DNA of 64,000 nt from Pseudarthrobacter sp. NamB4 (GTDB lineage Bacteria; Actinomycetota; Actinomycetes; Actinomycetales; Micrococcaceae): assembly GCF_005796185.1 (NCBI RefSeq), contig NZ_VAHM01000003.1, positions 62,001 through 126,000 on the forward strand, in the 5' to 3' direction. The notes under the pieces are model-generated. The model was not told the DNA's origin and searched no databases. It saw nothing but the letters and a program-made list of their open reading frames with translations. Shown in pieces: positions 33,531-42,316 of the stretch (positions are counted from its first letter, which is position 1; each line of letters begins with the position of its first letter). A program made the position numbers and the translations under genes.

Positions 33531-35885
33531 TTACAGGCCCCGCATCACGGCAGCGGAGGCATGCAGCCACGCCTCACGGGTTTCCGGCAGCAGTGCCTGG
33601 TAGTTCAGCCGCGCGCCCGAGACGAGGGACCGGTCGTAGGGGACGTCCAGGACTTCCCTGGTCAGTCCTGCAAAGTGGCTGCGTGCCTTGGCGCGGAGCT
33701 GCAGGTCGGACTGCCGGGAAGGTGCGGCAAGCAACGTCACTGCGTTGCCGACTTTCGCCTCGAAGCCGCGTTCGCGCAGGCCGTCAACCAGCCACACGGC
33801 ACTGGCCACAGTGTCTTCCCTGAGGGTGGAAACGATGACCAGCTCGTCCGCCGCCGCCACCGCTGCTTCCCAGTTGGAAGCCCGCATGTTGTTGCCGGTG
33901 TCCACCAGGATGATCCGGTAGAAACGCCGCAGTGCAGTGTGCAGGCGGTTGAACTCGCTGCTGCCAATGGTGGCTGCCCCCGCTGCGTCCTCATCCGAGG
34001 CGAGCACGTCGAACTGCGTTGAGCCCTGGTAGCGCACATAACGGTCCAGGTCCCCGATCCGGCCGCGGACGGGATCGTCAAAGCGGTCCACCTCCTGCAG
34101 CAAATCAACGGCGGTCCGGGCATGCCCGGCCAGCGGCGCCCGCCAGCCCAGGGTGCCCCGCGTTTCGTTGTTGTCCCACGCAAGCGTGTAGCCGCCGCGC
34201 TGGATTCCCATCGTGGCGGCGAGGAGCAGGGTGGCGGTGGTTTTGTGGGCGCCGCCCTTGGGGTTCACCACCACCACGGTCCTGGGCCCGTCCAGGCGGC
34301 GCTGAACGTCTTCGACGGCCTTCAAGTGCATGCGTTCGCGGCGGCCGGGGGCAGCGCTGATGGAGTTTCCGCTGAGCCGGCGAAGGGCGCCCTGCCAGCC
34401 TGCCTCAGCCAGGACTGACGGGGGCTCGGGCCTGTCGGCGAGGAAATCCTGAAGGGTGGGAACGCCGTCGTCGCGGGGAGCGGCGGGCGGGACATCGATA
34501 GCCATTGCCGGAATTCCTTTCTGTGATGGCTTGACCGCCGGCTTGAAGGCGCGGAGCGCCACGCGGTAGAGCAGGGTGAGGAGGACCCGCAGCAGCCGGT
34601 ACACCAGGATGCCCAGGCCGGCCACCGGGAGGGACAGCAGGAGGATGGACAGGATGGCGAGCGCGGCAGAAGCCGGGTCACCTGCCCCAATTGCACGGAC
34701 AGCGGTTCCGGAGTGTTCCCGGACAGCACGCGCCGTCTGCTCCAGAATGAAGGGCAGGTTCAGCATTATCCAGCCGAACGCGAGCAGCAGGAGCGGCACA
34801 ATGGTGACCACCCATGCGGTCACCACAAACCGGGCGAAGGGGCGGAGCTCCTTGACCCTTGGCTCCACCGGACGGCCGGGGACAAGGCTCAGCAGAACAG
34901 GCCGGATCCGATTGAACAGGTCCGGGACGCCGGCTATGTCGGCCAGGACGAAGTAGCCGTCAAAGCGCAAGGTGGGGATCAGTTGCTGGACCATCCCGAA
35001 GTGCATCAGTGCTGCCGCCAGCAGGAAAAATCCCTGGCCTGTTGCCAGGTAGGCGGCGCCGAGGGCGAGCAGGCACAGGCAGTTGAAGTACAGTCCGCCA
35101 AGGTCCGTGCGTATCCTTCCACCCCGGCGCAGGCGGTAGGAGTCAGTCACGTTGGTGAAGAAAGCGGGAAAAACCAGGTAGACGCCGACGCCGATCACCC
35201 CCGGCCGTGCGCCGCCGTACCGGCAAGCCGTTGCATGCCCCAGCTCGTGGAACACGGCCCCGGCTGTCAGGAGGGCAAAGATGCCAAGCAGCAGCGCCGG
35301 GGCGAGGAACACCTGCTGCAGCGATGCGAGGAAGTCGGCCTGGGAAAGGATCAGGACGTCGACGGCGGCCAGCGCCACCAGGACTGCTGCCACCACCGGA
35401 GGCCAGAACAACGGCGACAGGAGCCGGGCCAGTGCGTTGACGGTCTTTTCAGGCAGGAGTGTCCCCCGCAAACGCAGCGCCAGCAAGGGGTTGGCGGTTG
35501 GTGTACCCGAAGCCTTCGCAGGGGTCGCCGCGGCGTCGGCGACCAAACCCATGGGTGCCAGCCTGGTGCGGAGAAGGTAGCTGAGTCCGCCGGCGTCCAG
35601 TTCCCGGCCATAGGCGTCGCTGATTTCCCGGGCTGCCTGCGGAAGGGGCTTATCCGGCGAAATCGAAACCAGCACCAGGTGGAGTAATTCCGAAAGCTGG
35701 ACAACCTGGCCGTCACCGCGTTTCAGCAGGAAGCTCCGGTCTTTGAGCCCTGACCCCTCCACCTGGCCGAGGAAAACAAGGCCTGGTGCAGGGGTCCAGC
35801 GCTGGTCAAACGCTGCATCCGGTGCTGTCGCCACTTTCCCACCAATAAGCTGAGCCGCATTCAAGTAGTGGGCACGCCCCGGCAT
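33531..35885 (-). CDS. M50-type membrane metalloprotease fused to a ParA/MinD-like ATPase
   Basis: A 784-residue fusion. Residues ~35-120 form a small alpha/beta region (RSFLLKRGDGQVVQLSELLH, AAREISDAYGREL) that looks like a PqqD/RRE-type peptide-binding winged helix. Residues ~155-455 are a polytopic M50-type protease with zinc motif HELGH (213-217) and a later DGYF (Asp309) as probable third ligand. Residues ~520-784 are a P-loop ATPase with deviant Walker A KGGAHKTT (543-550) and IILVDTGNN. It directly follows two related small peptides (35 bp gap). Processing or export of those peptides is the natural inference. AAAGGA precedes an internal in-frame ATG at 34505, so the ATPase could also be made alone. 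The start ATG 35885 fits the peptide spacing. Confidence 0.85.
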   Translation of the reverse strand: MPGRAHYLNAAQLIGGKVATAPDAAFDQRWTPAPGLVFLGQVEGSGLKDRSFLLKRGDGQVVQLSELLHLVLVSISPDKPLPQAAREISDAYGRELDAGGLSYLLRTRLAPMGLVADAAATPAKASGTPTANPLLALRLRGTLLPEKTVNALARLLSPLFWPPVVAAVLVALAAVDVLILSQADFLASLQQVFLAPALLLGIFALLTAGAVFHELGHATACRYGGARPGVIGVGVYLVFPAFFTNVTDSYRLRRGGRIRTDLGGLYFNCLCLLALGAAYLATGQGFFLLAAALMHFGMVQQLIPTLRFDGYFVLADIAGVPDLFNRIRPVLLSLVPGRPVEPRVKELRPFARFVVTAWVVTIVPLLLLAFGWIMLNLPFILEQTARAVREHSGTAVRAIGAGDPASAALAILSILLLSLPVAGLGILVYRLLRVLLTLLYRVALRAFKPAVKPSQKGIPAMAIDVPPAAPRDDGVPTLQDFLADRPEPPSVLAEAGWQGALRRLSGNSISAAPGRRERMHLKAVEDVQRRLDGPRTVVVVNPKGGAHKTTATLLLAATMGIQRGGYTLAWDNNETRGTLGWRAPLAGHARTAVDLLQEVDRFDDPVRGRIGDLDRYVRYQGSTQFDVLASDEDAAGAATIGSSEFNRLHTALRRFYRIILVDTGNNMRASNWEAAVAAADELVIVSTLREDTVASAVWLVDGLRERGFEAKVGNAVTLLAAPSRQSDLQLRAKARSHFAGLTREVLDVPYDRSLVSGARLNYQALLPETREAWLHASAAVMRGL

Positions 35886-35920
35886 TGGAGCATGCCCACC
35901 GGATTTTGGAACAATGCCGA

Positions 35921-36124
35921 TTACTTTTGGAGCACCAGCAGTTCCTGGACCGCGCCTGCATTCGCGACGGAACCGATCGACCCCGCATTGATGGCCATCG
36001 AAAGGTTTACTGCGATTACCGGCGAGATATTGATGTCGAAGCAGCACAGCGTTTCCCTGGCGGGAAGCAGTTCCAGGACTTCGGCGTCGAGTTCCCCAGG
36101 TAATAGCTCGGGTGAAGTGGTCAT
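35921..36124 (-). CDS. Small precursor-like peptide 2 (67 residues)
   Basis: An acidic N-terminal half (MTTSPELLPGELDAEVLELL) leads to LLPARETL. A hydrophobic, Asn/Ala/Ser-rich C-terminal half follows (INISPVIAVNLSMAINAGSI and GSVANAGAVQELLVLQK). It aligns without gaps to the neighbouring peptide: ELLPxRETL, then V-x-A-x-N-x-S-x-A-x-NAGS, then A and Q near the end. This leader/core layout suggests a ribosomally made, processed peptide. The ATG has GAGG about 7 nt upstream. It lies between peptide 1 (60 bp) and the protease-ATPase gene (35 bp). Two adjacent Cys (CCFD) appear only in this copy. No family name is known to me. Confidence 0.8.
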   Translation of the reverse strand: MTTSPELLPGELDAEVLELLPARETLCCFDINISPVIAVNLSMAINAGSIGSVANAGAVQELLVLQK

Positions 36125-36184
36125 TGCACCTCAGCCCTCTCCCCCGGGCATTACCCGGGTCCAGACGATTGGACGGTAAAAGGA

Positions 36185-36382
36185 CTAATGCTGCTTGATC
36201 TCGACGTTTTGCAGCGCAGCGCTGTATGCGTTCGAGAACAATGAGCCCGCGTTCACGGCCAAGGACGTGTTGTGCGCCATGACGCCGGCGAGGTCGAGGC
36301 TGCCGTCGATGTACAGGGTCTCCCGCGGCGGCAGCAGCTCAACCTGCTGTCCGTCCAGGTCCTGGATGCTGAGTTCCTTCAT
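36185..36382 (-). CDS. Small precursor-like peptide 1 (65 residues)
   Basis: The first of two tandem paralogous peptides. It starts MKELSIQDLDGQQVELLPPR with ETL directly after, giving the shared ELLPxRETL block. The core-like half has GSLDLAGVMAHNTSLAVNAG, then SLFSNAYSAALQNVEIKQH. ATG 36380-36382 is chosen over a GTG three codons upstream because AAGGGGGTG sits at ideal distance from the ATG. No signal peptide or transmembrane helix is evident, although the C-terminal half is fairly apolar. It is the probable first gene of the peptide/protease operon, facing the divergent small gene and SARP regulator. Confidence 0.8.
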   Translation of the reverse strand: MKELSIQDLDGQQVELLPPRETLYIDGSLDLAGVMAHNTSLAVNAGSLFSNAYSAALQNVEIKQH

Positions 36383-36544
36383 GTCAATCACCCCCTTTCG
36401 AAGTCTCCCGTTCAGTCAACGCGGCAGGCCGTCATGCATTCATCACTTTCGCGTTATTACTGCGTTGTTTTTGCGCTTCGAACCTCCGCGCGGAAGTCCG
36501 CGCGCCAAGTGGCTGCGTTTAGGATGGTGATACCGGGCAGTAAT

Positions 36545-36796
36545 ATGCTCGTTGATTGTTGGGAAAACTGGATCAAAAGAAAGCAGGCACCGCCCGTGGC
36601 GGACAGCGAAGGCACGATGGTAATCCGCGCTTGGGTGGAACCGACGCAAAACCAGGCCATCCGGGCCCGCCTGATTTCCAGCCACCCCGGGCAGGACCGT
36701 GAATCGGTGGAGGCTGCAGGCAGCGCCGACGACATTATCCTTGCTGTGCGCCGCTGGCTGGAGCTGCTGCAACAGGACGCAAGCACCAGCGCCTGA
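36545..36796 (+). CDS. Small protein (83 residues) beside the peptide locus
   Basis: Predicted from the frame ending at the TGA at 36794-36796. The convincing part is the last ~60 residues, GTMVIRAWVEPTQNQAIRAR, then LISSHPGQDRESVEAAGSAD and DIILAVRRWLELLQ, a small alpha/beta pattern with a terminal helix. ATG 36545 is one possible start; ATG 36617, with GAAGG upstream, would give 59 residues. I do not recognise the family. It is divergent from the peptide genes and precedes the SARP regulator by about 190 bp, so it may belong to the same system. Confidence 0.55.
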   Translation: MLVDCWENWIKRKQAPPVADSEGTMVIRAWVEPTQNQAIRARLISSHPGQDRESVEAAGSADDIILAVRRWLELLQQDASTSA

Positions 36797-36989
36797 CCGG
36801 GTGTACGTTTCCCCTGCCCTCCGATAATAGATGTCCCGGTTGGTATGCAGCGCTAACTCCTGCTGGAATTCATTTCCCCCTTTTTTGTAAATACCCTCCC
36901 CCTCTGTTTCCCACGTTATTGACAGCATCCTCCCAAATGTCACGATGGAGTTGGGGGTTTCAAGTGTTTGCCGCTTGGAGGGGAATGGC

Positions 36990-37703
36990 ATGACTGGGGC
37001 TCTCGCGCAGGAATGGCATTTAAGCCTGCTGGGGGCATGGCGTCTGCAACAGGGCAACGAGACATTTCAGGTGGCCAGCCGGGAACAGCGGCTGATTGCC
37101 TGTGTTGGGCTCCTCGGCCGCCGCCATAGAAGTTTCCTCGCCGGCCTGCTGTGGCCCAGGAGCAGCGAAACGCAGGCGGCAGGAAACCTGCGCACCACAG
37201 TCTGGTGCATTTCCCACACGTTTCCGCGCCTGCTTCATGCGGCGGCCGACACCCTGGAGCTCGACGAGTCGGTAAGCGTGGACGTTGCATCCTTGAAGCG
37301 GCACGTCGCCATACTCCGCGAGCAGCCCGAAATTCGGGTTCCGGACAGCTACCTGGACCATCTCGGCAGGGCTGAACTGTTGCCCGGCTGGTACGACGAC
37401 TGGGTGGTCTTTGAACAGGAGCGGCTGCGGCAGCTGCGCCTTGGCGCGCTGGAGCTGATGGCACGGCAGTTTCTTGCCGGGAATGAGCCCGGCAAAGCTG
37501 TGATTGCAGCGCTGTCCGCGATCAACATCGAACCGCTCCGCGAATCCGCCCACCTCCTCCTGGTGCAGGCGCATCTTGCTGCCGGCAACCGGGCAGCCGC
37601 AGTCCGTGCCTACGGGATGTTTGCCGTCCGGCTGGAGGCGGAACTCGGCGTCCAGCCGTCCCCCCAGCTGACCGGCCTGGTGTCCGCGTTCCATCCGAGG
37701 TGA
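36990..37703 (+). CDS. SARP-type transcriptional activator (winged helix plus BTAD)
   Basis: A 237-residue regulator. Residues ~8-95 are the OmpR-like winged helix in SARP form (LSLLGAWRLQQGNETFQVAS, REQRLIACVGLLGRR, FLAGLLWPRSS, AAGNLRTTVWCISHTFPRLL). Residues ~105-237 are the bacterial transcriptional activation domain with TPR-like helices (RAELLPGWYDDWVVFEQERL, REQ-like repeats, NRAAAVRAYGMFAVRLEAEL). SARPs switch on secondary-metabolite clusters. It stands next to the tandem peptides and protease-ATPase, which it probably controls. ATG 36990 has TTGGAGGGG about 8 nt upstream. Confidence 0.88.
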   Translation: MTGALAQEWHLSLLGAWRLQQGNETFQVASREQRLIACVGLLGRRHRSFLAGLLWPRSSETQAAGNLRTTVWCISHTFPRLLHAAADTLELDESVSVDVASLKRHVAILREQPEIRVPDSYLDHLGRAELLPGWYDDWVVFEQERLRQLRLGALELMARQFLAGNEPGKAVIAALSAINIEPLRESAHLLLVQAHLAAGNRAAAVRAYGMFAVRLEAELGVQPSPQLTGLVSAFHPR

Positions 37704-37787
37704 GTTCTAAACCGGCGCGCCACTGCCCCGAACCAGCCAGAAAATCCCACCCGCGCTGACCGGACCAAAGTGCGGTACCTTGTGCCC

Positions 37788-38405
37788 ATGGACTTCGGCA
37801 GCGCTGACAGCTGGGGGTCGGCGATCTATTTCTGGATCATCCCCGTGGTTCTGGGCGATGCCATCTTTCCGCTTGTCCCGTCAGAAATGGTGGTGATCAC
37901 CGGCGGGGCCCTGTCAGCGGAGGGCCGGACGAACGTGCTCCTGGTGGGGTTCCTGTCCGCGTTGGCATCCTGGCTCGGCGACCTGGTGGTCTTCCAATTG
38001 TTCCGGCGGCAGTTGAGCCACGTGCTGGACCGGTGGAGATGGGGCCGGCGGGTTCACCGCGGCATCCACGACGCGATCGCCAGGGCCGGCCGGTCGTCCA
38101 CCTACGGGACCATCATCGGCGCAAGGTTCATCCCGGGCGGCCGCCTCGCCACGTCGGCCGCGGCCGGCATAGGCAACGTTTCCGTCCCCGGCTTCAGCCT
38201 CTGCGCCGGAATCGGCGGCGTACTGTGGGCGTGCTGGCTGGTGGGACTCGGTTACTTTACCGGTTCCGCTACCGGGCTGCCGATCTGGGCCAGCTCCCTC
38301 ATTGGTGTGGCGGTCGGCCTGGTGATAGGGGCCGTCGTCGGAATGATTGCCACCCGCCGGCGCGGCAATCCTTCCCCGGTGGAGGAACCGGGACCGCCGG
38401 CCTGA
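37788..38405 (+). CDS. DedA/VTT-family membrane protein
   Basis: A 205-residue DedA-type protein. PSEMVVITGGALSAEGRTNV, ASWLGDLVVFQLFRRQ and GARFIPGGRLATSAAAG (the FxRxxPxxR-like core) identify the fold, with about five membrane segments. DedA proteins take part in lipid-carrier recycling (undecaprenyl phosphate or phospholipid scrambling) and membrane homeostasis. Which lipid this one handles is unknown. The ATG at 37788 is preferred over a GTG 6 codons upstream. No Shine-Dalgarno is visible, so a leaderless mRNA is likely. Confidence 0.87.
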   Translation: MDFGSADSWGSAIYFWIIPVVLGDAIFPLVPSEMVVITGGALSAEGRTNVLLVGFLSALASWLGDLVVFQLFRRQLSHVLDRWRWGRRVHRGIHDAIARAGRSSTYGTIIGARFIPGGRLATSAAAGIGNVSVPGFSLCAGIGGVLWACWLVGLGYFTGSATGLPIWASSLIGVAVGLVIGAVVGMIATRRRGNPSPVEEPGPPA

Positions 38406-38411
38406 GGAAGG

Positions 38412-38717
38412 CTAGACGGGCAACCACTTGCCGCGACTCCGGCGCAGCACCGTAAGGGAACCCGTTAGCGCAACTCCTTCGACGGCGTCGCGCATCATCG
38501 CCGCAGACTCCCGCGCCTGCCGGTTCTCGCCGGTGTACTCGCTGGCTTCGACGAGGAAGCGCAGGTTCAGCTGCGGTACCCCACCAGCGATCTGCAGCTG
38601 GTGCGCCTCAACATGATGCCGCGTTCCCAGCGCCTCCACCGCGGTGTCCATTACCGCTTCAGGCGGGTTGCCGGGCCGAAGCCCGGTGATCTTGAGGCGG
38701 GTCTGGAACGAAGGCAT
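38412..38717 (-). CDS. Hypothetical protein, 101 residues
   Basis: A short soluble protein, MPSFQTRLKITGLRPGNPPE, with EALGTRHHVEAHQLQIAGGV, LNLRFLVEASEYTGENRQAR and a basic tail LTVLRRSRGKWLPV. The alpha/beta pattern (two strands flanking helices) looks like a ferredoxin-like fold. No catalytic motif is visible and no family is recognised. It converges with the DedA gene (6 bp gap). An intergenic palindromic repeat lies just upstream of its start. Confidence 0.65.
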   Translation of the reverse strand: MPSFQTRLKITGLRPGNPPEAVMDTAVEALGTRHHVEAHQLQIAGGVPQLNLRFLVEASEYTGENRQARESAAMMRDAVEGVALTGSLTVLRRSRGKWLPV

Positions 38718-38734
38718 GCCTCCAACCCTACCCA

Positions 38735-38827
38735 GACCCTCTCTCACTTAACGTCGGAAAGCCATCAACCCTCTCTCACGGATGAGAGAGGGTTGATGAA
38801 AAACCCGCGTTAAGTGAGAGAGCGTCC
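38735..38827. repeat. Palindromic intergenic repeat, copy 1
   Basis: About 93 bp. The outer arms CCTCTCTCACTTAACG and CGTTAAGTGAGAGAGC are imperfect inverted repeats. Inside them ATCAACCCTCTCTC pairs with GAGAGAGGGTTGAT. Related copies lie at 57555-57649 and 59123-59227. It sits between a small gene and ppc, both on the minus strand. Confidence 0.8.
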
Positions 38828-38831
38828 GGGG

Positions 38832-41654
38832 TTAGCCGGTGTTGCGCAGGCCGGCTGCCACGCCGTTGACGGTGATTAGCATGGCCCGCTGCAGGCGTTC
38901 GTCGATCTCCGCCCCGCTGATGCCGTCTGCCTTATTGGCGGCTTCGGTGCGGACGCGTCGAAGGAGCTCCACCTGCAGGTAGCTGATGGGGTCCAGGTAC
39001 TGGTCCCGGATTTCCAGCGAACGCTTGAGCGTGGGCTGGGCATCCAGGAGCAGGCGCTCCCCGGTCAGGTTCTGCACCTCGGCAACCGTCAGCTCATACT
39101 CCTCACGGATAGTGCGGAAGATCCGGTGCAGCTCCTCGGGAACCAGGGTGGACACGTAGTAGCCGGCGATGTCCATGTCCGTCTTGGCCAAGGTCATCTC
39201 CACGTTGGAGAGCACCGAGCGGAAGAAGTGCCAGTTCTCCCACATCTCCACCAGCTGCGCCGGGTTGCCGGCCTCGCGGGCAGCCTTCAGGCCTGAGCCG
39301 ACGCCGAACCAGCCAGGGACGATCTGGCGGGACTGCGTCCAGCCGAAAACCCACGGGATCGCCCGCAGGCCGCCAAGGCCGGCACCCGAATCGGGGCGCT
39401 TGGACGGGCGGGAGCCGATGTTCAGCGAGCCCAGCTGCTCCACCGGGGTGGAGGAAAGGAAGTAGGCCGGCAGGTCGGGATCGTCGATCAGGTTCCGGTA
39501 CCTGTTGAAGGCGGCGTCGGAGATGGTCTCCATGACGTGCCCGTACCGTTCACGCTGGTCGGCGGAGGTGCGCGGGTCCCGGTGCAGGGCCGAGCCCTGC
39601 AGCACGGCGGCCAGCGACAGCTCAAGGTTTTCGCGCGCCAGCTCGGGGAGGGAGTACTTGTCCGAGATGACCTCGCCCTGCTCCGTGAACTTGATCTCGC
39701 CTTCCAGGACACCGTTGGGCTGGGCCAGGATGGCGTCGTAGGTGGGTCCGCCGCCGCGGCCCACGGAGCCGCCACGGCCATGGAACAGGCGGACCCGCAC
39801 CCCGTGCTTCGCGGCAACGTCCCGCAGTTTGCGCTGCGTCTTGTGGATCTCCCACTGGCTGGTCATCACGCCGGATTCCTTGTTGGAGTCCGAGTAGCCC
39901 AGCATGACTTCCTGGACGTCGCCGCGCAGGCGCACGAGCTCCCGGTAGGAGGGATCGGACAGCAGCCGGTCCACGATTTCCGCGGAAGCGCGGAGCTCCT
40001 CCACCGTTTCCAGCAGCGGCGCGAAGCCGATCTTGGCGTAGGGCTTCTCACCAAAGAGGTTCACCAGGCCGGCTTCCCGTGCCAGGACGGCTGCGGCCAG
40101 GACGTCGTCCGCGCCGCGGGTCATGGAGATGATGTAGGTCTCGATGACGTCCGGGCCGTAGGTGCGCAGGGCACGGCGGATCTCACGGAAGACGTCGTAC
40201 GTGCCGTCCGCGGCGCCGTCGAGCTTGATCGGGTGGCCGGACAGCGGCCGGCGCGAGGCAAGCTCGGAGCCCAGCACCTCGAGGCGCTCCTCGCGGCTGA
40301 GTTCTGCATACCGCAGGCCGGGCCCGCCCAGGCGGTCCATCAGCTGGCCGACGGCGTCGTGGTGGTGGTCCGCATGTTCGCGAATGTCCAGGGTGGCCAG
40401 GTGCAGGCCGAAGGAGGCGACGGCGCGGCGGACGCGGGCCAGGGCACCGTCGGCGGCGAGCGACGCCGAGTGGTTGCGGAGCGAGAGTTCCAGCAGTTCA
40501 AGGTCCGCCAGGAGCTCGGCGGTGCCGCTGTAGTCGCGGCCGTGCTCGTGCTGGGAGCCCGCGGCCACGCGCTTGCCGGTGTTGATGAGCTTGGCCTTGA
40601 TGCAGGTCAGCTTCAGCCGGTAGGGCTCCTGGGCATTCAGTTCCAGGACCCGCTTGTCCAGGCCGGGCAGTTTCTTCAGGTCGGCGTCGATGGACGCCAG
40701 CAGCTCCTGGTCCGCGCCCGCGAGCGCAGTGGAGTTGGAGAGGATGGAGATCAGTTCGTCGATCATGCCGATGCTGATGCGGACGGCATGCTGGTTCTGG
40801 ATCTGCAGGATTTCGCGGGTGACGGCGGCAGTGACGTTGGGGTTGCCGTCCCGGTCCCCGCCGATCCAGGAGCCGAAGCGGATGGGCGCATCCTGCGAAG
40901 CGAGGCTCACGCCGTGCTCGCCGAGCAGTTCGGAGAGTTCGGTGAGCATCTCCGGCATGGCGTCGGTCAGGATGCCGCCCAGGTAGTAGATGGCGTTCCG
41001 GGCCTCGTCCACAGGGGTGGGCCGGACCTGGCGGAGTTCGTCCGTCTGCCACATCTGGTCGATGATTTCTGCCAGCTGGCGGTCCTGGCGGCGGCGGGCG
41101 GTGGTGCCCTCGGCGGTGGGCTGGGCCAGCACGTCGGAGATCTTGCGGATCTTGTCCAGGACGGAGCGCCGTGACGCCTCGGTGGGGTGGGCGGTGAAGA
41201 TGGGGCGGACATCCAGCCCGTTCACCACTTCCTGCAGCACCGCCGGGCCGGCCTGCCCGGCGATCTCGGCCACGGTCTTGGCGAGCCAGCCGTCCTTTTC
41301 AGCACGGGTGCGGAGGCCACGGACGCGGTGCACCTGTTCGGCGGCGTTGGCCAGGTGGAAGTAGAACGCGAAGGCACGGACCAGGTCGGTGGCCTGCTCA
41401 ATCGGCAGGGAGCCGAGGAGCTCGCGGACCTGGGCAACGACGTCGTGCGCGCTCCAGGGGCCGGTGGCGTCCGCCCCGCCGCGGGCCGCTTCCTTGGATT
41501 CCTTGGTCAGGAGGCGGACCTGCTCCACCAGGTCAAGGAGTTCGGGGCCATGCTGGCGGACCAGCGATTCGCCCAGCAGTGTGGAAACGCGACGGACGTC
41601 TGCCCGCAGTTCGGAGGCAAGATCGGTTTCGGGATTCGTTGCAGTGTGAGCCAT
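38832..41654 (-). CDS. ppc: Phosphoenolpyruvate carboxylase
   Basis: A 940-residue enzyme making oxaloacetate from PEP and bicarbonate, feeding the TCA cycle. Signatures: [20 protein letters not shown] (catalytic His), [20 protein letters not shown], the second active-site block [40 protein letters not shown], and the C-terminal RNTG that inserts into the allosteric site. Length is normal for actinobacteria. ATG 41652-41654 starts [12 protein letters not shown]; an upstream ATG 13 codons earlier is less likely. The stop lies 5 bp from repeat copy 1. It is monocistronic. Confidence 0.97.
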   Translation of the reverse strand: MAHTATNPETDLASELRADVRRVSTLLGESLVRQHGPELLDLVEQVRLLTKESKEAARGGADATGPWSAHDVVAQVRELLGSLPIEQATDLVRAFAFYFHLANAAEQVHRVRGLRTRAEKDGWLAKTVAEIAGQAGPAVLQEVVNGLDVRPIFTAHPTEASRRSVLDKIRKISDVLAQPTAEGTTARRRQDRQLAEIIDQMWQTDELRQVRPTPVDEARNAIYYLGGILTDAMPEMLTELSELLGEHGVSLASQDAPIRFGSWIGGDRDGNPNVTAAVTREILQIQNQHAVRISIGMIDELISILSNSTALAGADQELLASIDADLKKLPGLDKRVLELNAQEPYRLKLTCIKAKLINTGKRVAAGSQHEHGRDYSGTAELLADLELLELSLRNHSASLAADGALARVRRAVASFGLHLATLDIREHADHHHDAVGQLMDRLGGPGLRYAELSREERLEVLGSELASRRPLSGHPIKLDGAADGTYDVFREIRRALRTYGPDVIETYIISMTRGADDVLAAAVLAREAGLVNLFGEKPYAKIGFAPLLETVEELRASAEIVDRLLSDPSYRELVRLRGDVQEVMLGYSDSNKESGVMTSQWEIHKTQRKLRDVAAKHGVRVRLFHGRGGSVGRGGGPTYDAILAQPNGVLEGEIKFTEQGEVISDKYSLPELARENLELSLAAVLQGSALHRDPRTSADQRERYGHVMETISDAAFNRYRNLIDDPDLPAYFLSSTPVEQLGSLNIGSRPSKRPDSGAGLGGLRAIPWVFGWTQSRQIVPGWFGVGSGLKAAREAGNPAQLVEMWENWHFFRSVLSNVEMTLAKTDMDIAGYYVSTLVPEELHRIFRTIREEYELTVAEVQNLTGERLLLDAQPTLKRSLEIRDQYLDPISYLQVELLRRVRTEAANKADGISGAEIDERLQRAMLITVNGVAAGLRNTG

Positions 41655-41765
41655 GGAAACTATCTTTCGAGGGTTCGGACTTGGCTCGTACACTGCGCTG
41701 GATACTGTGAGCCACGTAACTAGCTAAAGATGCTACCCGCAGTGGCGTGTGTTGGGGAATCCGTC

Positions 41766-42311
41766 TCAGTAAATGTCGTTGGCCGGGTAACCTACGTGGC
41801 GCTTAACGTGTTCAAGTTCCGTCCGCAGCTTCTCAACTTCGGTTTTGTAGGCGGCAAATTCGGCGTTCCGGCGCCGCGCCGCCCTGGCATTCAGCGCCAG
41901 GGCCACCAGCGCCACGGGAACGGAGAGCGCCAGCGCCCAGCCGGCGCCGGCAAAGAAATCCAGTGCCGCCGGCAGGGCGGACCGGAAGTCAACGAACTCG
42001 TTGACGCCGCTGGTCACTCCGCCCAGTGCGCCTTCCAGCGGTTCCAGGAACTTCCCCACCACCGGGATCCCGGACAGTTCCGGAGGGCTAAGCTTCGGCT
42101 GCCCGTCACCGCCCCAGCGGCCGTCGCCCAAATGGTTCAGCACGTAGATGCCGGCGCCCGCACTGGCGGCCATGAAGACCACGATGGAGGCCAGGACTGC
42201 CAGGTCGGGGCGACGCGGCCGCCACAGGAGCAGCGCCACTCCGGCCACGGCCGCGGTGATGCATGTCAGCGCCCTGAGCCATTCGATGCTTACTCCCGCA
42301 AGGATATCCAC
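41766..42311 (-). CDS. Hypothetical membrane protein with C-terminal coiled coil
   Basis: A 181-residue protein with three hydrophobic helices (WLRALTCITAAVAGVALLLW, LAVLASIVVFMAASAGAGIY, FFAGAGWALALSVPVALVAL). A C-terminal charged helix (AEFAAYKTEVEKLRTELEHV) is a likely coiled coil in the cytoplasm. The loop between TM2 and TM3 is long. No family is recognised. It lies 5 bp downstream of the F420-reductase-like gene, so the two are probably co-transcribed. Confidence 0.7.
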   Translation of the reverse strand: MDILAGVSIEWLRALTCITAAVAGVALLLWRPRRPDLAVLASIVVFMAASAGAGIYVLNHLGDGRWGGDGQPKLSPPELSGIPVVGKFLEPLEGALGGVTSGVNEFVDFRSALPAALDFFAGAGWALALSVPVALVALALNARAARRRNAEFAAYKTEVEKLRTELEHVKRHVGYPANDIY

Positions 42312-42316
42312 CCCAC

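Noticed and set aside
39537..41174. A 545-codon open frame on the plus strand opposite ppc
   Set aside because: It is the antisense shadow of ppc, with low-complexity composition and no domain; the ppc signatures on the other strand are unambiguous.
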